Assembly: GCA_958496175.1 (NCBI GenBank)
Contig: OY292278.1
Location: forward strand, 6,634,001 to 6,698,000
DNA: 64,000 nt
Reading direction: 5' to 3'
Source: Sisyra terminalis
Taxonomy: Eukaryota; Arthropoda; Insecta; Neuroptera; Sisyridae
Shown here: one piece after another, positions 25,008 through 36,189 of the stretch
How positions within the stretch are numbered: position 1 is the stretch's first letter
Layout of the letters: each line of letters starts with the position of its first letter
Notes under the pieces: generated by a model
The model's input: only the letters and a program-made list of their open reading frames with translations
Database searches by the model: none
What the model was told of the DNA's origin: nothing
Made by a program: the position numbers and the translations under genes

Positions 25008-26893
25008 GGCATCATTTTTTTAAAAAATACTCTCATTTTTTTTATAACGCCATTAAAGTATAACTTCAAAAATTCTGGGTAAATATTTTCGAAGTTGTGT
25101 TCTGCTGGCGCATTGAAATAAACACAAATTTCCTTGGAAATTTTCGCTTTAAATTCAAAATCGTCGACATACCAACCAAAGTATTCGTGGCTTGGTGAAA
25201 AGGGTTTGGGTCGAGGCAGCATAGTTGTTGACGAAGAATCCAATATGATTAATTCATTTTTATCCTAATGATGACATCGTCTGTCGATATATTACGAAAT
25301 AGCACTCCCAATCGCCCGAAAACCTTGTGGAATGTTACTGAGATATTTATCTCATTCGTACATATAAGAAATGTTCTCTCGATCGACTTGAAAGCTTGAA
25401 AGCTTGAAAATTGGAATGGGAGGATAAAATTTTAGTCAAGAAGAAGAAGAAGGTCGAGTTCTTCGATTGGAATGCATCATATTCAACACGCGATAAGAAT
25501 GCCACCTCGCCATTCTTCAACCCTCTCAATCGTATCGTCTGATAATATCGAAAACATTTAACGTGACTCTACTCGATTATTATATTTACTTTTTATTAGA
25601 AACGTGGTATAATTCCAAAATTTTTCATCGATTCTTTCCCCTAACTATCAATGCAAATTCTTGCCACTCGAATATATTTCATCGTCTTAGTGCATCGGAA
25701 AACGCAACGAAGGAAATTTACATAAAAATTTCCTCATTACATTCCTGCGTTAACGATGAGAAATGAAGAAAAAAAATTTTTTTTGATAACAACCAGATTT
25801 ACATATAAATTACAGATTTTCTCCCGTTGCGTCCTCCGCCCACAAAAAAGTGCATTTCATGCACTTTGTTCCACCGATACAATACAAAACACGGCAATGA
25901 AAAATATCCACGCTTTTCCCGTTTTTTTTTTTCGTTCGTTGATTTCAATGAATTTCCATAACAAAGATGATCAAATCACATACGTAGTCGTTAACTCGTT
26001 ATCATCGATTATAATTACACAGAGCTTTTATCAGATTTATTTTTTTTACAGAAAAAAAAACGTGAAGCTTTTAATTAATTTTTATTCCCGCTCGTTTTGT
26101 CTCTCCCGGATATTCTCGTGTAAATTGCATTTAAAAGAAGAACTCAATTAAGTTCACTTAACAACGATTACAAAGAAAGTTCAGGTAGTAAAACTACAAA
26201 AAAAAAATCACTATTCCACCAGAAAAAAAAAACCCTGTTTTCCACGATTTAAATATGTTCCAAGAATATTTTTCTGCGTCAAACAACACAATGCCATTTC
26301 TTTCACATTAATCTTCTTTAGACATTTATCCGATTTGCCAACAACAAAGAAATAGGACTTTGGAAAGATGGAGACAAAATTTTTGCTAAATGCCACATAA
26401 ATATGTTTTTCTTTTTATGATATTGAAACATATGAGGAGGATTTTCCACGTTTATTTAGGATTTTTAATGTTCAAACGACGTTATTCTTTTCTAACTCAA
26501 AAATGGAGCTTTAAGAGAGAGCTTTTATGGCACAAGTAGTAAATTGTTGAAACATATAGGATTATCTTTTTCTGTATTTTCCAATTCTTAAATTTTTTTG
26601 TTTATCTTCTTAAAAATGATAAGATTTGCTTGCAAATCTGATAGGATATTAAAGTTTTATTAGATCTAACGACTGTATTGCATCATTTATTTGTAAATAA
26701 ATAAATAAATAATGCCAAACGAATGCAAAATTGCATCAATAAATATTTACCTTAAAAATTTATTGACATTCTAAAGACTAATATTTCAATTCCTATATTT
26801 TTTAACTTAAAAAAAAATGATAACTCATCTGGAAAATAGCTTTTTCTTTTGACATGTATCATAAAGAAGTGATAGGTGATACAAGTTTTATTA
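25008..26893. other. Non-coding stretch, moderately lower AT
   Basis: The 25200-26150 part is less AT-rich than its surroundings. A 131-codon plus frame (25756-26151) and a 79-codon minus frame (25004-25243) have no recognisable motif. Short simple repeats occur: AAGAAGAAGAAGG near 25440 and an AAAT run near 26695-26712. No gene is supported. Confidence 0.4.
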
Positions 26894-27139
26894 TCAACCA
26901 AATAAAAGCTCCAAAGCATAAGCAATAAAACTACAAAAAATAAATATTGCTAAAAGACAAGACATTTCAACGTTGTTCATTTCACTCCACATTTTATATA
27001 CTTCCAACATTGACGTGTTATTCAGTGGAATGAATGCGGAAAAATATTCATTCAGTCGTTTTCCGGGCCCCGGAACTTTTTCCTTGTCATCACCGAGATC
27101 CTGTATAATATGCTGCCCAACCTCCATCATCATGACCAT
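26894..27139 (-). CDS. Weak 81-codon ORF, possible exon, product unknown
   Basis: The frame starts MVMMMEVGQHII, has a charged middle (DDKEKVPGPGKRL) and ends in a hydrophobic run (SCLLAIFIFCSFIAYALELL) with a stop right after. Its first half is visibly less AT-rich than its surroundings. It lies on the dpr strand, 14 kb upstream of the dpr exon. I recognise no family and no convincing splice sites with the required phase 1. It could be a small membrane peptide, part of an upstream exon, or chance. Confidence 0.12.
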   Translation of the reverse strand: MVMMMEVGQHIIQDLGDDKEKVPGPGKRLNEYFSAFIPLNNTSMLEVYKMWSEMNNVEMSCLLAIFIFCSFIAYALELLFG

Positions 27140-28584
27140 CGTTTACAACCACAAAAAAAAAGATAACACCTTTCAGGCCGTTGGGTATTCAACATTCTTT
27201 GCCGACTAATTTATTTTTCAAATTACACATAATTAATATGAAAAATCGGTCTAGACATGAATAAGACAGGTACATAAAAGAGCTTTTTTAAGTTTTTTTT
27301 TTAATAAATTTCTATTATCTTAGTTGCAAGAGATTGGTGAGTATATGGATGTATGGGGAGGGATTAGATTCCAGATCGTTTAAGCTTTCATTTCATCCAT
27401 TTTACATGGCGTTTGTGAGCTTTAAAAAGAAAATATATTTAGTAGAAAATTGAAAGCGTTTCTCTGTCTACAGGAACATTGAGCACATATTTTTCAATTT
27501 TAAACACCGTCTTGTTACTTTTGATGTTGATTAAATTTTGCCAGCCCAGACAGTAGAGTAGACAAAACCGGGAAAATTTCTAAAGAGGGAAATTAAATTT
27601 TTAAAGTTACATTAACATTTATTACGTTAGATAAATAACACTTATTCTTTTGCCTGTTTTTACTTTCCTTAAAGTGGAACGCTAATTTCAATTGCTAGTT
27701 TTCAAAATTTTATTAGTCTTCACGAAAATATTAAGAAATATTATATACGAGACATTCTATATGAATATTTAAGGGGTCGCAAAGCGACAAATTATAGTTC
27801 TAAAATTATTTAAAAATTTTATGGGTAGAAATTCCATATGAAATCAACAAATTTGAATTAAAAAACGCGCCTCTTTTTTTTTATTTGAATAAAAAAAATT
27901 AGGATAATCTTTGGGGTACCAGAACTACTAAAACGATACTATTCCGAAGTTCAAAATTAGTCAATTTTATACTTGTACGTAATGAACTACAGCTTTTTTA
28001 ACAGAATAAATATTGAAATGAATAATACGTTATTTAACGGGGTAGTATATGTGCATTTTATATTGAAATAAACAACTTGACTAGTGCAAATTGCAACGAA
28101 ATGGTGTCCATCTGAATTTTTAACAATGTATCCTCATTTATAAGATTATTATTTAGATTCTGTATCAAACTAGGAGCTGATTATGAATTAATATTTTTTA
28201 CGAATAAAATATAAACCCTTCTGATGCTAGAGAAAAGACAGCATTGTCCTAAATTAACGTTTTCAGTAAAAAAAAAATTTCTTGAAAATGCTCACCTTGA
28301 CGCCAAAAAAAAAATAATGTGGTAGAAAAAATAAAAATTCAATATTTTCAGAAAATTTAGTCTTTACCTTTGTTAATCATCTCCAGTTAGTGCCATTCTG
28401 TGATTTTTACTTCTGTGGAAAATATGATTTTTTTAAGTAGCATTTGTCCGAAAAGTCTAAATAAATGATAAGGAATTTTATTATTGGCAGAAGAGTATCA
28501 AATTTATTTAAACTGTTAGAACTATTGTGTATCGGTATTTATTATAAATTTAATATAATAATATATAAAAATCATACCATAATC
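27140..28584. other. AT-rich stretch, no gene
   Basis: Nothing recognised apart from simple A/T tracts. Confidence 0.4.
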
Positions 28585-28685
28585 ATAAAAGTGGTCATCA
28601 AGTAGTTTGAATCACTCCGTAACTGTTTTGTGATGATTCACAATGTGTGATTGTGATCCAAACTACTTGATGACCACTGAGGAAG
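28585..28685. repeat. Short hairpin
   Basis: GTGGTCATCAAGTAGTTTG is followed about 50 bp later by its complement, CAAACTACTTGATGACCAC. The sequence after the hairpin (GCTTGGCAATCGAAATACGT) resembles the tail commonly seen after retroelement coding regions in arthropods, but this is only a resemblance. Confidence 0.75.
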
Positions 28686-29508
28686 ATTGCTTGGCAATCG
28701 AAATACGTATCTGGGCAATACGTCACGAATATTTTTGTTTGAATTTCTGTTCAAATTTATGTTTATGTTATGATTTTTATATATTATTTTATTAAATTAT
28801 ACTACATACATTGGACCGCAATATATCCTATATATTTTATACACAGAATAATAGTTCAAAGTCAGTGAAAAAATCTTAATTTGATGTTAGAACTATGTCA
28901 CTTTCTAAAAAAATTATTAAATGAAAATTAAAATACGACTATCCTTGGTGCGTTGTAGCCTAGTTTTCTTAATGATTCGCTTTATTGGACCTCCAGCACC
29001 ATTATATGGAGTTTAACCATGAAAAACGTAGGTACAAATAACAATTTGAGCCGAAGATTGATCACCAGAAAATATCATCAGCCACAAATAACAGTATTTG
29101 ACGCTTTTACTGCTAGAAATGGTTCTCCAATCGGTTTTCCACCGCAAAAAAAATCGAAAAGCTGCTAAAAATCTTAAGGCAGACAAAATTTCGACACATA
29201 CCCGATGGACATTAAAATAATAAGCTTTGGCATAAGTTTTATAAAGCTCGTGTAAATCACAAATGATTGAATTACAATTTCATGAATTTTATTTTACCAA
29301 AACTAAGGCTTTTAATTTCTTTAAAAACTAACCCTTTGGATTTTTAATGTGATCTTTTTTGAAAAATTACAAATACTTTTAAGTTAAAAAAATTCCATAG
29401 TGCATCAGTTGACCAAAAATACCGGAAAAATATCTTCAGAAAGCTCACTATTTTATTGCTCATTATTTAATTGTATTTACACGATAGCTTAAGTAAAAGG
29501 TAACCATA
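28686..29508. other. AT-rich spacer
   Basis: No gene recognised. Confidence 0.4.
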
Positions 29509-31074
29509 TTGGGCCTAGTTTTTTTTAATTTCAAATAAATTGCACAATCTGCATAGGGTCGCAATAAGTGCATTCAATCCATAGACAATTACATGTAAGC
29601 ACTAGTCCCAGTAGATTAGTGCTGTATAAGTACAAAGATTTTTAACAATCAGTAGCAACAATAACAATAATAATAATTCTTATACCAATAACAACAATCA
29701 TAAAAACAATCAATAGTAGCAATAAGAATAATAATAATAGTCTATAATAACAATATCAATGCTAAAAATAATGTGAAACATTAATGAAGAAGTTAAATAT
29801 AAAAATAAAGTTATATAATAAGAAATAATAATTTGGCAACAGATAGTTAATAGGAATATTTGTTTAGTTTCAAAATCTATCAGGCAAATCTATTACATTC
29901 CATTTTTGTAACCTTCTTATCATCTCACTGTTGTCTAATAATTTTATTTCGAGATAGTTGGAATGATCATCTAGTTTTGTCAGGTGTTTTATACTTAATC
30001 TTTGAATTTCCTCCCTTAAAGATGGCATTTCTGTATCTTCATGTATTTTTTCATTGTTTACATACCATGGAGCACCGATTATTTGTCGTAGGATCCTTGA
30101 TTGAAATCTTTGTAAGATATCAATGTTGGAGTTGGATGCAGTACCCCACAACTGTATCCCATATGTCCATATGAACTTGAGGATGACCTTGTACAGAAGA
30201 AGTTTGTTTTCTGTTGATAGTGGTGCATTAGATGCCATTAGCCAGTACATTTTTTTGTATTTTTTATTTAAATGTTCTCGAGTTTTTTTGATTTGCACAG
30301 CCCATGTAAGTTTTTCATCTAAGCGCTCTTTTGCGGTAGTTCTGTGTCTTTCATTGTAACCGGTGGACATATATTTCTGCGCAGTGTTAACATTATGTGT
30401 GTAGATTTTGCGTTGTTTATTTTTATTTTCCACTTTTTTGCCCATTTTTTTACGATGTCCAAGTTATTTAGGAGCTTTAACGAAGCTTCATTGGGCTCAT
30501 CTGCTGCGGTTACGATGGCTGTGTCATCAGCAAATGTTGCCACTAATGCATTTGTTGTATTTGGCATATCGGCTGTGTAAAGAGAATACAACAGAGGTCC
30601 CAGTACACTACCTTGGGGAACCCCGCCTGTTATTTTTTTGGGAGTTGTTACTCCTGATTTTTATTTGACTTGAAAGATACGGTTTTCCAAGTAGGACGAG
30701 ATTATGTTAAAATACTCAGGAAATTGTTTTTTGATTTTGTACACAGTCCGGGATGCCACACCTTATCAAATGCCTGTGCCACATCCAGAGAAGCCGCAGA
30801 ACAGTATTGTTTTCTTTGCTGGGCATAGCGAATAGTTTCAACAATTCTGTGAATTTGCTCTAGTGTTGAGTGACCATTTCTAAAGCCAAATTGGTGATCT
30901 GGTAGGATTTTTTTGTCTTGTATTATTGGGTGTTTTAAGAAGTAATTTTTCAAATACTTTGCTTAAGATTGGAACCAGACTTATTGGTCGGTATGACCCA
31001 ACCTCTTGGGGAGGTTTTCCAGGTTACAGGATTATAATAACCAACGCTGTCTTCCATTGCCCTTGGGCCTAGTT
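29509..31074 (-). mobile_element. 5'-truncated Jockey-clade non-LTR retrotransposon with target duplication
   Basis: The insertion (29521-31062, about 1.54 kb) is flanked by the identical 12-mer TTGGGCCTAGTT at 29509-29520 and 31063-31074. It is oriented on the minus strand: the 5' end is truncated at the start of the RT domain near 31062, and the 3' end is A-rich next to the left duplication. A 3' UTR of about 350 bp is rich in AAT/ACAAT triplets. This is the standard outcome of target-primed reverse transcription with incomplete extension. Confidence 0.92.
29870..31062 (-). pseudogene. Jockey-clade reverse transcriptase, broken
   Basis: Reading 31062 down: SYRPISLVPILSKVFEKLL, LPDHQFGFRNGHSTLEQ, motif A SLDVAQAFDKVWH, SSYLENRIFQVK, motif B GGVPQGSVLGPLLYS, motif C FADDTAIV, then the clade-typical C-terminus YGIQLWGTASNSNID and APWYV, ending at 29870. 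Breaks: a frameshift after KVWHPGL (near 30740), a stop after RIFQVK (near 30665) and another frameshift near 30325-30345 after TELPQ. The catalytic aspartates of motifs A and C are still present. The endonuclease and ORF1 are absent through truncation. Confidence 0.92.
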
Positions 31075-33048
31075 GATTAACAAAAATAAATAATAATTAT
31101 TTTTACACATTTCATAGAAATAAAATTATTTTTAAACGAAACTTTTACTTTATAGTAAATCGGTTATACATCAGGTGATTTATTTTGTACGTAGATATTT
31201 TAACAAAGAATATTTTTTCGTAGAAATTTTTCCTAAATTTATCAAAATTGGGAAATAATTGAAGGAAGAATTTTTTATTCAAGAGAATGATTAAGAATTA
31301 ACTAAGATCTACTAGAACTCATTTTTCAATTAAACAAATTAGATTTATAAACTTTACGTTATCTTCTTAGGAAAACAGGATTAAGAATTACCTGTAATGT
31401 CTGTAAAATTAAATTTTAACATTTTGAGCTATAGTATTTTATTATTTTTTTCAAGGTCTACAGCTGGATTTGCATGAGAAACTACCCCCGCATTTTTTTC
31501 GATTCAAACTTAAAGATTTTGATGCTCAATAAAAAAGTAGCCAAATTTCTACTTACAATATTATTTTTTCAATGAATTTTTGAATAAAAGTGTAACTTTA
31601 AAGACAGTTTCTTGATTTTCTTTATATTTTGATGAGTTCCATATTCTTTACCCAAAAAAAAGTTTAAGTGTGCTTACACATGAGGATAAGGAAAAATTTG
31701 GTTTTAATTTGTTTTCCATTATTTTCCACCACTGCAAAAAATTTGAAAAAAGACTTAAGTAAAAAAAGCGGTGAACTCTTTTTAAAAACATACTCTAAAA
31801 TTTTTTTTTGTTTTGTTTCTGTCCATAAAAATTGACATTCCATCTGGAATTCATAGTACAAATATTTTTTCATGCCTTCTACTCCTTATTATGTTAAAAC
31901 AAATCGTAGATTATTAATTTTAAATTTTACTACTTAAAAATTTTAAATCTTTGAGATCATAAAATCTTTTGAGATAAAAGGCTAAAAATTTGGCTTAATT
32001 TTTTTATTTATTTTCAAAACGATTCCCTAAGTTTGAATCGTAAAAATCGCGGAAGCAGTTATCCCATACTGAACTTATACTTCAGATAAAATTGATTTAG
32101 AGTTAATTTTAGTTCTCCATATTTAACATTCCTCAAATGCACTATACTGTTTCACATAGTTAAGAAAATTGCATGAAAAAAATATCAAATGATGAACTGA
32201 AAAAAATAAACAGTAAAGGGTATTCCATTTTTTCTTTTTATTTCAGAAAAAAAAATAATTCGATTTGAAGTAATTTCAAAAATGCGATAAAACTTCAACT
32301 CAATCCTCGAGATTATAGATACCGTCTGAATCACAGGCATTTTAGATGCTTTACTATAGCTTTGACTTGATTAAAGCAATTCCATTACGGTCCCAAAGGT
32401 GAGGATAGTTTATTTTATCTTCATTTTCCTCCCAATGAGTTTAATACAACCAGAAAAAAAATTATTTCAATCTCTTCCATTTCGTCACCCATTAAAAACA
32501 TCAAACTTTATTTTTACTTTTTCGGTTCATGAAAATTATATTACATTATCAACATTTCCCACTCGATAATAATCTACGTTATTGAATCAAGAAATTCGCA
32601 ATTCGATTTCATTGACAATGTGTGAATTGAGATGATATGTCTGGCGAAAAGTTTTTCTAATAAAATATTCAATTATGGCAGAGAAATATTTTATGTATCC
32701 AACGACTAAAAATATATAACAATAAGCGTTTAATGTCCCGTTTTTTTTTTGGTCGTCTCAAAAGAAAAAGCTTGGCATTAAATATTGAAAAATTCCTTTT
32801 GATTTGATCAGAATTTTGAGATCAAAGAGCTTACAAAATTTCTATTTTTATTTTAGCGTTAAGCTGATACAACTTGAATTAAATATGACCGTTACTAAAA
32901 TGAGAGATGAGCTTGTTGAAAAATGTATCAATCCTTTTTCGGCTAATGCCTTTTTTTATATTTTCTGTAATTAAATATATTATTAATATGGCTTTTATGG
33001 CAAATTGCTTAACAGTTTGCAGACAGTTTGAAACCTTCAAAAAATCAG
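31075..33048. other. AT-rich stretch, no gene
   Basis: About 2 kb of strongly AT-rich sequence. No coding motif or recognised repeat. Confidence 0.4.
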
Positions 33049-34084
33049 TGGACACTAGGTTGATTTTTTTTTTGACTTTTTTTTTTTTTTGGTCCCATCG
33101 TGAAATTTTGTTGGAAATACCAAAAAAAAATTCTCTGAAATTTTGAGCCCTTAATAATTATTTTAAGTCCTCGACCAAGACGTGTAAAGATTTCCCATTG
33201 AAAATACACGGAAGCTCTGATTTTTTATTTTTAAATTTCTATATCGCAGCGGCATTTCATGGGATCGCTTTTACCGACGATGGTTTTTTCTCAGAATTAA
33301 ACGCTCTACAAAAGTGCCCATTGCGACAAAGTCGTAACTCAAACCGGTGAGGTAATACGGGTCACTGAACCTGATTTTTCCATAAAATTCGCGTTTTTTT
33401 TGCATTTATCTCGTAAATAACAAGAGCTACGGAAAAATTAATAATAATAACTTGTAGAGAATTTGATTTCCTACAAAACAGGTTTTATAAACCAAATCGC
33501 TAAGATCAATATTAAACGAGATATTAAGCCTTGAATAGATTTTTCTGTGAAATTTTTGCCGATCATTGATTTAAAGTTTAAATCAATATCTCGTTAATCT
33601 CGGCTTAATATCTCGTTTAATATTGATCTTAGCGATTTTGTCTATAAGACCTTTTTTGTAGGAAATCAGATTCTCTACAAGTTTTTTGTTTATAATTTTT
33701 CCGTAGCTCTTGTTATTTACGAGATAAATGCAAAAAAAAACGCGAATTTTACGGAAAAATCAGGTTCAGTGGCCCGTACTACCTCACCGGTGTGAGTTAC
33801 GACTTTGTCGCAATCGGCACTTTTGTAGAGCGTTTAATTCTGAGAAAAAACCATCTTCGGTAAAAGCGATCCCATGAAATGCCGCTGAGATATAGAAATT
33901 TAAAAATAAAAAATCAGAGTTTCCGTGTATTTTCAGTGGGAAATCTTTACACGTCTTGGTCGAGGACTAAAAATTAATATTAAGGGCACAAACTTTCAAA
34001 GAATTTTTTTTTTTTGGTATTTCTAACAAAATTTCACGATGGGACCAAAAAAAAAAGTCAAAAAAAAAATCACCCTAGTGGACA
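33049..34084. mobile_element. 1.0-kb foldback element, family J, with 6-bp target duplication
   Basis: The element (33055-34078, 1024 bp) is almost wholly an inverted repeat with arms of about 500 bp meeting near 33560. Outer ends are CTAGGTTGATTTTT and the inverse of CTAGGGTGATTTTT. TGGACA lies at both 33049-33054 and 34079-34084. The arms look over 90% alike, so the insertion is relatively young. Internal modules (CGCTCTACAAAAGTG, CGACTTTGTCGCAAT, CTTGTTATTTACGAGATAAA, a TTAATATTAA-type block) echo families A and E. There is no coding sequence. Confidence 0.9.
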
Positions 34085-36183
34085 CCCATAAAAAATTAAA
34101 GGTTTTTTAACAGAAAACTAAAGTTTTTTTATCAAAAATTTATCCCGCATAAAATAAGAGACTTATTTTTTGCAAAAACTTATTTGTAATTCTTAAAAAT
34201 TGTTTAAAGTTTACTAACAAGTGGGTGATGATTTCAACCTTTGAAAATTAGAGATATTAGATTTGTCGCCATTGGTTGGTAAATTTTAAGTGTGGATTTG
34301 TCATTGTTTGAAATTTTGCGTGTGAACTTTCCCATTTCAAATATCCAGCTTTTCTGAGCAAAGCTCACCCACGCATGTGCCAAAAGGTCATAATATGAAA
34401 GAGAGCTTTGTGAAAATTCAAGTTTATAAACATTTATCAAAGTGACCGCCCAAAGGTTTTGTTTTTTCTTCTCCCCCCCTCCAATAACGAGTTCTTTTCT
34501 TCCCGGTTTTTTTTCTTCCCCATACAAGTCGTTTTTTTTCAGCTGACTATATATATATATAGTTGCCGACATGCACTTTAAAGACCCGAGACAAGATAAA
34601 ATTTGTTGCAACAGCATCACAAGATAACCAGTTTGAGATAAAGCATGCCCTTTGAGATCCGTATTGCCGGTTCCGTTTCAATCGGTTGGTAAACATAATA
34701 TTTCAGAAGGGTAAAATAAATGATTACGTACCGTTCGCGTTTCATCTTAAGCCCGTAAACTTTACAAACATGATCCTGAACGAGATTGAACTCTCCAACA
34801 CTTCTTTTCTTTACGTCCCACTATATATATATTTTTTTTGTTTGTACAACTAAAGGAAAAATTGTTCGAGATAAATTAAAAGTTGGCAAGGTGTGGCCTC
34901 TCATCCCTTTATTCATTTTCCGCGAAGAAAAAAATCGTTAAATATAACCCCGGGGACTCGTTCGACAATTCTTGGATTGATTTACATCATGCACGCCATA
35001 TAAATTACATTGTATGTTACACAAGCAAATTAATTCATCCTGGAATTCCAGGATTTAATAAAGCGATACTCAACCCATTTTAAACGTACAACGTCGGGCA
35101 ATATTTTAAGATTTTTTATTCGCGCAAATAGGTGAATAAAACTCTCACTTTCAATGTATCATTAACGTTCCTATCTGCCTACCTCCTTTATTTAAAGAAA
35201 CCAAGGGAAAAATAACCGAAAATTTATTTCCCAACGGTCAAATTTTATGTTTAAACTCCTCCACAATTTTCCACGCGTACTCTGCCACAATACACCAGAA
35301 ATGATTTTGGTTATTACATTAAAAAAAAAAATAGGAAAATTGAAAAAAAAATCCACTCAAATTTATATAAACGTAAAACTATTGAAACTCAAATCGAACG
35401 ATTTGTAATTTTGGTGGAGATATCATACATGTGAATGAACGAAAGATATACTCCAAACTACACAGGGTAAACGAGGATAATTGTCGTTGGGGTATGGGCA
35501 AAGTGTATCCAATTTGAAATAACAGCTTTGTTCTATATTTCCAATAATAATCGGAACCGAGAGAGTTGGAGGAGGAAAAAATAACACCAAAGTTAAAAAC
35601 TTTCAAGTGTAATTGCTTTGAATGTTAAATGAAAAAAAATAGAGATAAAATTTTACCACCCAACCTCAGGAATTTTCATCCTATCAAATCATAAAATTTC
35701 CGTGAAACCGAAACGAAGATTTACGTTAAAATTCATAAGGGAATGCCTAATTTTACGAAAAAAATAAAAGCTTAAAAACAGTAAGGTAGATGTTAATAAG
35801 TTTTAACGTTTTAATAACTGTTAAGTTTCAGAGCTTTTATTATATTAAAAGCACATTTAGTTTTAATGATGTTTTCTTGTATTTTTTTTAAATAAGTTTG
35901 CAAACTTTATTTAAAGAATTTAAAAGTAATTTCATTTCAGTTTTTGGTGAGGAATTATTATTGGAAATTAAATTATTTTTCATTATGTTCTGGTAAAATA
36001 AAATGAAATTTTTGAAATCTTAAGTGTAAAAGAAGCTTTTTTCTTGCTAATGTCATTCTCTGGATACAATTCATAATTTGATATTTAAAAATAAAGTAAA
36101 AGGCCTAAGTATACTTTTAAACAATACTGGTATACTGAAATATTAACTTCATGTTATTCATAATAGTGCTTATAACTTAATCA
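34085..36183. other. Non-coding stretch with unsupported ORFs
   Basis: A 128-codon minus frame at 34234-34620 is the longest non-transposon ORF nearby. Its composition (basic, then aromatic-rich) shows no motif, so it is not called as a gene. A TA dinucleotide run sits at 34548-34562. The 34600-35620 part is less AT-rich. Confidence 0.4.
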
Positions 36184-36189
36184 CTTCTG

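Noticed and set aside
25756..26151. 131-codon plus-strand ORF
   Set aside because: It has no domain, signal or homology I can recognise, and its T- and A-run composition matches surrounding non-coding DNA.
29860..30668. Several plus-strand ORFs of 78-104 codons
   Set aside because: They are antisense shadows of the Jockey-clade RT on the minus strand, whose motifs are unmistakable.
34548..34562. TA-rich palindrome as a regulatory site
   Set aside because: It is a short dinucleotide microsatellite, with no promoter context to support more.
34234..34620. 128-codon minus-strand ORF
   Set aside because: There is no motif, the middle is low-complexity (purine-rich), and no splice sites link it to the dpr exon.
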